A stretch of DNA of 64,000 nt from Halichondria panicea (Eukaryota; Porifera; Demospongiae; Suberitida; Halichondriidae): contig NC_087390.1 of NCBI RefSeq assembly GCF_963675165.1, positions 818,501-882,500 on the forward strand. The letters run 5' to 3'. The translations under genes were made by a program, and so were the position numbers. Below, in pieces: positions 30,863 to 40,393 of the stretch (position 1 is its first letter; each line of letters starts with the position of its first letter). The notes beneath the pieces are model-generated. The model saw only the letters and a list, made by a program, of their open reading frames with translations. It was not told where the DNA came from and ran no database searches.

Positions 30863-30906
30863 TAGCCTCGAGACCAGGCCGATTAAACGGCCTGGATTCG
30901 AGGCTA
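30863..30906. mobile_element. 44-bp foldback, TAGCCTCG family
   Basis: TAGCCTCGAGACCAGGCCG pairs with CGGCCTGGATTCGAGGCTA around an ATTAAA loop. No clear target duplication. A smaller TAGCCTGAAATCGAGGCTA hairpin lies at about 30983. Confidence 0.65.
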
Positions 30907-31014
30907 GCATCTGCTTAGCCTTGTATAGTTCAATAAGATAAAATACGATATGGGACTAATTGGAGGAATGAAAGCACTGCGGTAGCCTGAAATCGAGGCT
31001 AAGTTATAGATAGT

Positions 31015-33028
31015 ACATGGGCATTCGGTATCTACACAGCCAAAAATCCACGGGGCGTATCAGGTCCGTTACATGTCCGTTACAGGACGTTTACCACATC
31101 CTGATACGGGACCGTTGGGTAGACACTACTGAACAGGCCGTTCACATACAGCCTGTAAACAGCCCGTACAAACAGCCTGTATTCAGCCTGTATCATACTG
31201 TTCTCATGCACAATTTAATAAGCTAGTATCATGCTTCAAAAGGTCACAATTCAAAGACAAAGAAGACAAGAACAAGATATATATATATATTAATTTCTGT
31301 TCAGCTACATTATGTCTCTCATTATCATGTCCGTGTCTTCACATCCCCACGGTGGCACTGCAGATAAAAACAACCAGTTGAACCGTACGTTAACGCCACA
31401 TAAGTATACTAACTTACTGTATTTATATTCGTCTTGTTTTTGTGCACAAAGATAGACTCTGAGGAGAAGAGGCTGGGAATTATACAAAAAATACACCACT
31501 GCTTACCGGCGTACTATGAAGTCAGTGACAGCTTGAAGGGCCGTTCTTCATCTCCGAGATAGCTCGCCAGCTGTACACTAATAATACTTATTCACATAGA
31601 TTAAACTAAGTTGCTTACCAGGCAATTGTTGCATTCTCTTTATCATTCGTCTAAAAACTTCAATCTATGAGGCATATAATGTATCACCAAACACATACAA
31701 AATAATGGCACTTACCTAACACACCCACACTCCAACTCGGCATGCCAATAAAGAAATCATTAAATAACATGTGTAACGAGTGCTAAAGATGAAAACAATA
31801 AACAAACCTTGAATTTTGCAACATCTGAAGAAGAGTTAGAAGATTAAAAGAACACACCACTGTGAATAATCTTACCGGCGTACTATGAAGTCAGTCAACA
31901 GCTTACAGTGTGCTGTACACATTACAAGGGCTCTTTTTCATCTCAAAGATATCTCGCAACTGTACACCAATGATACGCTATTCACACAGATTACATAGTT
32001 GCTGAATTTTCTTACCAGGAAACTGTTGCTTTATCTTTAGTTCATTCTTCTGACAACATCTAGTGTCTACAGAAGCAATAACGTATCACAAAACACAATA
32101 GAACAGTGGCACTTACGTAATTAGCCCAGACTTCAACTCGGCAGCATTATCTAAAGTCAATTTGATCGCGTGTTTAATATGTGAATGCTAGTGAAAGAGA
32201 ATAACAAACCTGGGAGCATTCTTCAACACCTCTTTATCAAAAGTGAAAAAACTTCAGATGGGAGCCTACGATGAGGAGGATTATTTCAAAAAGGAAGCAA
32301 AACGAAACGTTTACCTTGTAAAATTGGCCAGTGTTCCAGCTTCAAAAGTCCATAACAACGTGCAAACCTGAATTTATAAACATACAGTAGAGGTGAAATT
32401 TACAGACCTTTGCTGCCAACTACACTAGAGGTCAAATTTACTACAGATTTGAAATAGCTGTGGAACTAGAGGAACACAAACTGCATGCTATGAGAAAGTT
32501 CAATAAAAATAATATAACTGTTTAATATAATAACATGCTGCTACAGCTTCACCTTTTTCTGTTCACAGGTAGACTAATAGTGTATAGTCCTCTTCAAGTT
32601 GTCTTTTTGGACCAGCAGCTCCTCTTGTGCATGTCGTGACAAGCAGCAGGATTTTTTCTCAGAGCTCTGTCTGTCTCATTCTCTTTTTGTAGTCAGGTGA
32701 CGTCATCCTGCCCCAAGCTAGCGCATGCGCATAAGCTACAGCTGCAACAGCCTGTATACAGGACGTGGTTGCTACGCCCTGATACAGGCCCGTATCCACG
32801 GGCTGTAAACAGGACGTGGGCTAACGTCCTGTTTACAGCCCGTGAGAACGGCCTGTATACAGGACGTGGGTTGGCTACATCCTGTATACAGGCCGTTCAC
32901 GGGCCCGTAACGGCCCGTTTTCAACTAACGGCCTGAAACGGACCCGTGGATTTTTGGCTGTGTATGTGTTATAGTGTCCCATATCCCTCGGGCTTCTACT
33001 ATAACACATAGATACCGAATGCCCATGT
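31015..33028. mobile_element. ACATGGGCAT-family element interrupted by a 1.9-kb insertion
   Basis: ACATGGGCATTCGGTATCTA at the left is complementary to TAGATACCGAATGCCCATGT at the right. The element is split near its left end by the TA-flanked element 31035-32962. The uninterrupted relative is at 21626-21726. Confidence 0.75.
31035..32962. mobile_element. 1.93-kb non-autonomous TA-flanked DNA element
   Basis: Terminal inverted repeats CACAGCCAAAAATCCACGGG and CCGTGGATTTTTGGCTGTG, directly flanked by TA on both sides. Subterminal zones (31060-31200 and 32745-32945) are packed with direct and inverted GCCTGTATACAGG, GGACGTG and GGCCCGT motifs. No transposase ORF is visible; the longest frames merely cover the subterminal repeats. 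The middle carries two related ~371-bp blocks (from about 31503 and 31874). Confidence 0.8.
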
Positions 33029-33210
33029 GCTAACTGATTTAGATCCCACTTTTCATTGGCTGCCTTAGGCAAGAAGTGTATCTATAAAAGCAGTAAGCCT
33101 TAGCAACAGCTTTATTTTTGAAAATGTCCTGTTCTGACAAGCTAGTCTAGATGATTTCTGCTAAAAAAAACCTTTGCATTGGCCTTGCTTCAACATTGGA
33201 ATGGACAAAC

Positions 33211-33691
33211 TACCGTATTCACCCGAATTACCGGGACACTCTATTCTAAGGGACACTTCGGACTTACGTAATTTTTTTCATTCTATATTAAGGAACAACA
33301 GGAAATGTAAATATTTTTAGACGTCCCGATCTAATTAGAACAAAAAAGAGCATGTTAGCTCGAAAGAGACTCAAAACTCTTAGAAACTCTCTGGATTCTA
33401 CTCTCTGGCACCGTAATATGTCACTGACGGTTGAAGACACCTTTGTAGACATGGAACCCGCGTACACAGCTTCTAAACTGCACGAAAGACATTTTAGCTG
33501 CAGAGCTAGCCTCGGCCTGGAATCGAGGCTGTGTACATACCTTAAATGGGGAAATATTCGTTCTAATTACTACGGGACACCCTAATACAAGGGACACTTC
33601 GACTTTAACGTAATTTTTCTTGCTCTATTCCAAGGGACACTGCAAGCCGTAATTATTTTTTTGTGTCCCGGTAATTCGGGTGAATACGGTA
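33211..33691. mobile_element. MITE, TACCGTATTCACCCG family
   Basis: Left TACCGTATTCACCCGAATTA is mirrored exactly by TAATTCGGGTGAATACGGTA on the right, with TA at both ends. About 480 bp. Repeated GGGACACTTCG motifs and a small AGCCTCGGCC...TCGAGGCT hairpin lie inside. The short ORFs are not protein-like. Confidence 0.8.
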
Positions 33692-34179
33692 GTGACTCCA
33701 CCTTGTGCAGGAAGCGCTCTGCTACAAATAAGCCCAGCCTCTTTCTCTGCACTCAAGCCCCACCCAGCTCAAGCTTCTCAGTAAACTGTTCTGATATGTA
33801 CGTACGGCTAGCTAGCAAGGAACAGCTTGCAGCAATGCTACAGTACACTATCGTTCCCAAAAAGACACAGGAGTCTACTGCAATTTGAAACATGGCTGCA
33901 GGATAGAAACAGAAGTCAGGAGGACGAAGTTAATTGACAAATCAGCTACAAGTCAAGTTGAAGACATGCTTTCATGCTTGTGACAATGCATGGACCCAGA
34001 ACTGTTAAAATCATTGGCTCTTAGTGTTCCTCGTAGAGACTAGAAAAGATACTGGTGAACCCTACCATCAACCCAGCAAACGCTATAGAAACTGGTAGTG
34101 AAAAAACTGAACAGCCATAGCTAGTTATCATGCAGCTACAGCTTTATTATCATTTCTGTACATTCAAAAATTATACATG

Positions 34180-34380
34180 TACAGTTGAGCCTCAGTTATC
34201 CGAACACCTTTGTCCCCGGGCCCATTCGGGTAAGTGAAATATTCGGATAATCAAAAGCTGGCTTTTTGCCAGCCACGTGGGCAATTTCCTACTGCGCATG
34301 CTCAGATTGCACTATGCTCTAGCATTCGGATAATCGAGGATTCGGATAACCGGGATTCGGATAACCGAGGCTCAACTGTA
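34180..34380. mobile_element. MITE, TACAGTTGAGCCTC family
   Basis: Left TACAGTTGAGCCTCAGTTAT is mirrored by ATAACCGAGGCTCAACTGTA, flanked by TA. The right arm has three ATTCGGATAA repeats. Pogo/Tigger-like ends. Confidence 0.8.
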
Positions 34381-35123
34381 CTTTATACCCTCAAGCTTAT
34401 AATTCCCTGGGAAACTATGAGATTATGGCTCATAATTCCCTGCTAAACACACACAAGTGGGATCTAATCTTCGTATAATAAACTCTTGACTGTACTTATA
34501 GTAATTATACTGAGCATGCGCATATCAGTGAGGCGCATGAGCCCTCTCTCTATTGACCAATTTTACTACATTTTTACAAATCTACTACACTTTCAGGAAT
34601 GTCATTTTGTTCTTAGCTAATTGTGAACGTCTGTTGGTGGTGGACCACGCCAGAGAGCTAGTGGCCAACCTCAGCAACCTATATGCATTTCAAAAATGTC
34701 AGAGAATGGTCATACTTATATAGTTTCTTTAACTTGCCTTGCCATATGCCAGGTTTTGCTGAAAATCAATATCAGTATTACATAACTCTTGTGGCAGTGC
34801 TGGAGCATTCCCATATGCCTGATTATGCTGCAAATCAATATCAGTACCACATAACTCTCGTGGTAGTGCTGGAGCAACTTCTGAGTATATGGGGCCCTAT
34901 AATGAAGCACATGACTGCAAGTCGACCACAAAATAATCAGTATAATCATAAACACCTCAATTTCAGCCTCATTGCGAGTCGGAAGAAGTGGGGGAATAGT
35001 TTCATATCCAATAGTGGTCCAACTCCTTGCAAGAGTGCTCATATGAAGGTCACCTAAAGTTATCAACAGGAGCACATGACTAGATAGAGAATCTTATACT
35101 ATGCGGAAATGATACCTCCCACT

Positions 35124-35170
35124 TAGCCTCGAATCCACGCCGATTAAACTACGGCGTGGATTCGAGGCTT
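35124..35170. mobile_element. 47-bp minimal foldback, TAGCCTCG family
   Basis: An almost perfect palindrome: AGCCTCGAATCCACGCCG, a short ATTAAACTA loop, then its complement. It is flanked by CCTCCCACT on the left and TCTCCCACT on the right (9 bp, one mismatch). The matching intron of receptor B (near 28425) has a single CCTCCCACTTAACAT and no insert, so the empty site is seen directly. Confidence 0.85.
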
Positions 35171-35250
35171 TCTCCCACTTAACATTACCTTATTATCAAA
35201 CAGCTGTGCTGCTAACATTATTCATTGTACAGAACACTTATAGCGTTACA

Positions 35251-36383
35251 TAGCCTCGATCCCAGGCCGAGTTTTCACTTTTATAACGGTTAGGCGAACA
35301 ACTAGGCCCGGTACTAGTTGTCTGCGCATGCGTCAAATTTTCATTGTATTTGTGGTCGGCAAAATATTTAATAAATAAATAATTGAAATTTGTACACAGA
35401 AAATGCATAGAGCGAGTACAAAAGATGCACATAGGGAGCTGTTTCACAAGGGCCTGGGGAGTTGCTAGCTGTGCTGCAGCACGATTATATAGTGACACAG
35501 GGCAACTTCAGGAGGATTGAATGCCTTCAATTTACGTTTCAAGAAGGTTTAGCAAGCAGGCTGCTGGACCTCTCTGATTCTAGGACCCTACTCGTAACTT
35601 AGGTAAATTTTACTTGAGAAAACGTAGATTCTCATGATGCCTCTGAGCTACCCAGCAACGCTCAAATGAGCAGGCCATACTCCAGTCCTGTGAGTATAGG
35701 ACAAGATTAAAAAGAAACCAAAGACAGTTAAACCCTTACCTCCAACTGACCATGCAGTCTCGTCCGCTAGTATGCCCAAGAGGAGCACTGTTGGGATAGC
35801 TGGATATTAGCCATTGCTCTTGTGCAGAGAAGTAGACATTCTAAATACGTGTAATCTACATATTAAATTTCTCGTATTAAACAGGTTATAGTGTCATTGT
35901 CGACGAGCTGATGATGGCAGTACCAAGTTGAGAAAACGTAGATTCTCTTGATGCACTCACACTCTTCACTTGATCCACCATATTAATGGTGAAACTATAG
36001 TCTACCTATATATCTTGCCAAACATGAACAATACTTATAAACTTGATAGCATAGGGCCCACACAAAAATATCTTACCTTAACAAGCTTGACAAAGCTTTA
36101 TACCTCTTCCCTTGTTGTTCAGTCTTCAAAATAATGTTTTCTAAACTTCAGAGAAGATAGAAGCTTCAGCTAAGCGCCATCCCAATCGATTCCAATAATG
36201 ATAAAACGGGAACTGACTTTTAATACACGATAGTACACGAATATATAAATGTCACGAAAGTGAACGAGAATATCCATTCGTCAGAATCTGACGAACAACT
36301 GACGCATGCGCAGGCGACTAGTATCAGGCCTAGTTGTTTGCCTAACGTTATAAAAGCGAAAACTCGGCCTGGGATTGAGGCTA
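35251..36383. mobile_element. 1.13-kb Mutator-like non-autonomous element
   Basis: Inverted ends of about 80 bp with few mismatches, from TAGCCTCGATCCCAGGCCGA to its complement ending at 36383. Flanked by AGCGTTACA (35242-35250) and AGCATTACA (36384-36392), a 9-bp duplication with one change. Receptor B's intron has one TATAGCAGTACAAAC at this point and no insert. No transposase ORF. The interior holds two direct copies of GAGAAAACGTAGATTCTC (about 35612 and 35930). Confidence 0.85.
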
Positions 36384-39310
36384 AGCATTACAAACAAGCA
36401 TAGTAAGACCTCCATCTTCGAGTATTGAGATAGAATTCAAATACAGTGATTATATACAATGAACACTTGTTAGATAATTAATACGACGATAGAGGTTCAC
36501 ATGTATTACCTGGTATTGAAACAGCAGTGTCTGTGTTTTTCTTGCAATTTCTCACTAGCATAATCACCAGCCCAATAACGAGAATCAATAAAACAAGAAA
36601 TCCTGCAGTCCCACCTAAGAAAGATTTCGTATATCAATTTGTACCATGATGTGCTCTGACACTAAGGAATATCCATTGAAACTCTCAGGATACTCCAGGG
36701 TACAAATCCCATGTACCCTGCTAGGGTGTACATTCATGTACCCTAGGGTACATTGACTTGTGGTCAGCCTAAAACCCACCCTCCACCCTTAAAGGGCTCT
36801 CTCTTTTATAGGACACTATACTGTGACACATTGGATCACATTGTGAAGATCAATTCTTCAGTACCCAATCAGAATCACTAAAACTACCGGACCCCATCGG
36901 AACTGGGGTGTGAAGTATGTAAATGTTGTGCACATGCAGTGCATGCACGGCAGGGATCAAAGAGTGTTTACTACAACTCAGTAAGTTGTAAATGGATTGG
37001 ATAATTGCTTCTAATTCAATTTGTGTTCATAGTACAAGCTACCTGTACGTGGATCTGTGGGTGTATTGTTATTGTACTACCTCAAGCAGTTGTATGTATT
37101 CCCTATTGGTAGTACAAATCCTTGACATTCATGGTAAAACTATTACATAGACATGCAGTTTAAAATTCTGTGCTAACAAATACTCACATGCTAAAGTAAT
37201 CCTAAGTAGATACGATTCATCTATCGGAGGCTCATCAGCACACTTATTTGTAGTGTTGCTTCTCATAGGATAACCTCCTATACATAAGAAAATATCAACA
37301 AATTTAATTACCCGACAGTCAATTATCTTTTGCATACCTGTCATTGTCATATTGGAACTGACCATTGGAAACAAGTAGTGACCACTAGACACAAACTCCA
37401 TTTTCTCTCTATTCCTGTTCATAAGATTCAGTCGTGGTTTATAATACAAATGTCCGATATCAGTCACAAAAACCAGAGAGAAAGCATCCCCACCAGACTG
37501 AAACACTGCAAACACATCACCCTCTTGGACTTGAATCTGATTACTCTGAGGAACACTGTATTCATACACATTCAGGAATTCTGTGGGCTTAGCATCTGTG
37601 ACGGCATTACTACCAACTAGTTCGTATTCTGTATTCATAGTGTCGCAATTTATAGAGGGTCTCCACACTAGGAACTCGATTTCACTTGATTCTTCAATTA
37701 AGATATCTCTTCTTGCAGTAAATGTCCACAGCGATATATTCCCTGAGGCTTGAAATGTCATGTCAGGGAAAAGAAGCAATCTTTCAATTGAAACTTCCTT
37801 TTCGATGTTGTCAATGAAGAGAGATGTGAACATCAAATACTCATTATCTTGTGCGCAGCAAACTGTGCATACGTCATGGAATGGGCAATATAATTTAGGT
37901 CAATATAACAACATTGAATTGGCTTACCAGGCACTACGGAAGATGATGGAATAATACCACCATCAAGAGTAATTTCAACAGAAACGTTTCGAGTTTGTAG
38001 TTCAATTCGTGAAAAATTTAATACGTATTTAAATATGTTAAGTGTGTCTGTCATTTGAACAGTTTGATTAGAGAGGCTGAAAGCTGCAACAGTTTCAGAT
38101 GTATTCGAATCAATAATGGTCAAATTTATAGTCAAGTTTGTTGTGGACACATCTATTAATTCTTCAGGATCAAAACTGCCTGTGAACAGTAAATCGGTAA
38201 CTTGAGCTTGGCATGAACACTGCTGTAATTCAAATTCAAACTGATCGTTTGAATTGCTAACAGTTCGTTCATAATTCAATATCGCAGCTGCATGCATAAA
38301 CACATCTTTACTGAGGAAACCTTGCACACACTCCGGGTGATCTGCAAATAACAGACCAAATAAACAAACGTACGTTATAATTTTATCGTGAATGTTACCT
38401 GTTTCAATGGTCAGTAATGGAACTGCTCCATCCATTTCATTGAAAGTGAGAGTTGTACTGCTTCGCTGTTCCGCCATGAGCCCAGTATAACGACTAAATC
38501 CACCTTCTGATAAATGTATCAAGTCATACGCCCTTTGTAGACCACCATTCAGTTGCACACCAAATTGATAACCAGCTTCAAACTTCAGACTAACGTCAAA
38601 CACTGATAATATGCAAAGCTCACTCTTCTTTACATTGCAATTGATGATCTTGTGTTCTAACACGGTTTCCTTGACGAATCCATGTTGAATTGTCTTCAGT
38701 GCTCCAAAGTGAAAAAAACGACCCAAATGTGCCATTTAGATAAGTGGCCAGAAACGTGATATTGTCGATAGTTCCATTGCAGGTAAACGTCAAGCTGGGA
38801 TACAAACGATGTTGGTTGAGGTACGTCACACGATCATAGAGCAAAACAGACTTGCTTCTGATAGAATTCAAATTGAGAAACGATGAGTTGTGATCACCTG
38901 CAAATAAGTATAGCGCTCATACTCAAGAGCATGATTATATATGTAGCTAGTTTAAGATCTCTAGCTACCTCTATATACAGCTTAGGATGCTTGCTTACCT
39001 TTTACTTGTAGATGTACGAAAGAAAAGAGTGATATGATCAATAGGTAAAGAATAGAATTGTTCACTGGAGCAACCATCTTGACTATTATTGCTAGACGTA
39101 ATACAACTCTGACAATGCAATTCCAGGTGTCGAGCATGCATGACTCGATCTATAGTTACTGAGCATGCGCATAACATTATTATAGACATGTACCCCAAAC
39201 CAAAGCAGGAAATAAGATTAGTCTCGCTGTCTGACTATTCATTTTCCTTTACTGTCTATGATTTATACTTCTTCAGAACTCCATGTACATCACTGAGTAA
39301 ACTGCAGTGT

Positions 39311-39368
39311 TCTCGTGGACTGCTATATATATACTATATAGAGACTAGGTATATAGCAGTCCACGAAA
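39311..39368. repeat. 58-bp hairpin
   Basis: TCTCGTGGACTGCTATATAT is complementary to TATATAGCAGTCCACGA, with a loop of about 20 nt containing AGAGACTAGG. Short stem-loop of unknown origin. Confidence 0.6.
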
Positions 39369-39678
39369 ACAACTGTCGTTGTAACGACCGTACAAGATAA
39401 CAGTGAATTGCCCATAGAATGAGCTAGAATGATTATTTTAATGAGTGTTTCCCATGCAAAAAACATAACTACGAATACCATGGAGGCGTAATACATAACA
39501 GGGATAGCTCCTTATTATAATGATGTGGTCGACAGCGTCAGTTCCACAGATAAATCAAGGATGGCAATGAAATTACTGTATTAGTCTATAGATCTATTTG
39601 ATCTGATGATTTAAAACAGTCAACTGGTACATAAGACACAGACATTTTAGCTCTGGAGCAGGCATCTATAACAGTTAT

Positions 39679-40141
39679 CAGGGGCGGATCTAGGATTCTT
39701 GATAGGGGGGAGCTAAAAATATTTTAACTCATGTACAATGTGTTTCCTGCATGACTCATCAATAATTGTTCATGCTCAGTAATAAACTGGGTGTGGCCAT
39801 GATAATGTAACCGTAGCTACGTGCATAGCTAGTCGGGCGCCGCCGCCCTCTACCGTTGCCCGGAAGGAGGTCGGGAATCAAGCCTATCCACAGTTTTGTT
39901 CTGTTGTTGGAAATCCAACAATTCCACCAGCTCCAATCCCACATAGAATAAATGATATTCATGATACTATTGCGTAACAGGCCAGAACAAAACTGTGGAT
40001 AGGCTTGATTCCCGACCTCCTTCAAGGAGGGCGGCAGCGCTCGACTAGTGCATAGCTAGCTCTAGATTCTATTCTTCAGGCTTGTCATTAAGGCCAGGGG
40101 GGTGCTCAAGCCCCCAAAGCCCCCCACTGGATCCGCCCCTG
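39679..40141. mobile_element. hAT-like element with CAGGGGCGGATC ends
   Basis: CAGGGGCGGATCTAGGATTC on the left, GGATCCGCCCCTG on the right, flanked by GTTAT on both sides. CAGGGGCGGA-type termini are typical of hAT-superfamily and related elements. A 9-bp-duplication foldback (39830-40047) is nested inside. A similar solitary right end (GGCTACGCCCCTG) is near 22470. No transposase. Confidence 0.65.
39830..40047. mobile_element. Nested foldback with 9-bp target duplication
   Basis: TAGTCGGGCGCCGCCGCCCT on the left; its partner on the right ends GCAGCGCTCGACTA. Arms run about 75 bp, including GAATCAAGCCTATCCACAG. Flanked by perfect GTGCATAGC repeats at 39821-39829 and 40048-40056. Its ends differ from the TAGCCTCG family, but the structure is the same. 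Confidence 0.8.
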
Positions 40142-40393
40142 GTTATCTTACACCTGTATGTGGAGGTTTAGAGCAGTGGGGATCTTGCACAAAATTTAAT
40201 GCAATGCCGGCTCAGCTAGCCTAGGGGGGAGGTCCGAGTTGATTGGTTCTTCAGAGCTCAGGAAGTAGATCTATAGCTGCTATATAAATTGTATAGAACA
40301 TGTACAGTAGCTCCATAAAGGTTTACTTTGTCTGTAGTACATAGAAATAAAGAAAGCAGAAGTGGACGTGTTGTGAATGTGTTAGATCTAGCC

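Larger units (their letters stand above)
34729..39077 (-). pseudogene. Kinase-less receptor paralogue C, frameshifted
   Basis: Same eight-exon plan as receptor B: 38999-39077, 38399-38897, 37928-38341, 37338-37862, 37188-37277, 36510-36614, 34956-35053 and 34729-34896. Splice sites and the tail (GYETIPPLLPTRNEA, GPIYSEV, NQAYGNAP, NLAYGKAS) are intact. In exon 2, two nucleotides present in receptor A (at the CCATC near 26045) are missing near 38624, giving a stop at 38620-38622 after about 120 residues. All later exons remain open and closely related to A and B, so the lesion is recent, polymorphic or an assembly error. The last intron before the tail is lengthened by two TAGCCTCG-family insertions. 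Treat it as a probable pseudogene, not a certain one. Confidence 0.75.
39078..40393. other. Divergent spacer between receptor C and integrin beta-1
   Basis: 1.3 kb between two outward-facing start codons. It contains a 58-bp hairpin, a hAT-like element with a nested foldback, and no gene. Promoters for both neighbours must lie in the unoccupied parts (39078-39310 and 40142-40393). Confidence 0.6.

Noticed and set aside
32697-32936. Plus-strand ORF with Arg/Pro/Thr-rich sequence
   Set aside because: It lies entirely in the subterminal repeats of the 1.93-kb transposon; composition follows the repeated motif.
33352-33888. Two plus-strand ORFs of about 75 residues
   Set aside because: The first is inside a MITE with perfect inverted ends; the second starts in its terminus and shows no recognisable protein.
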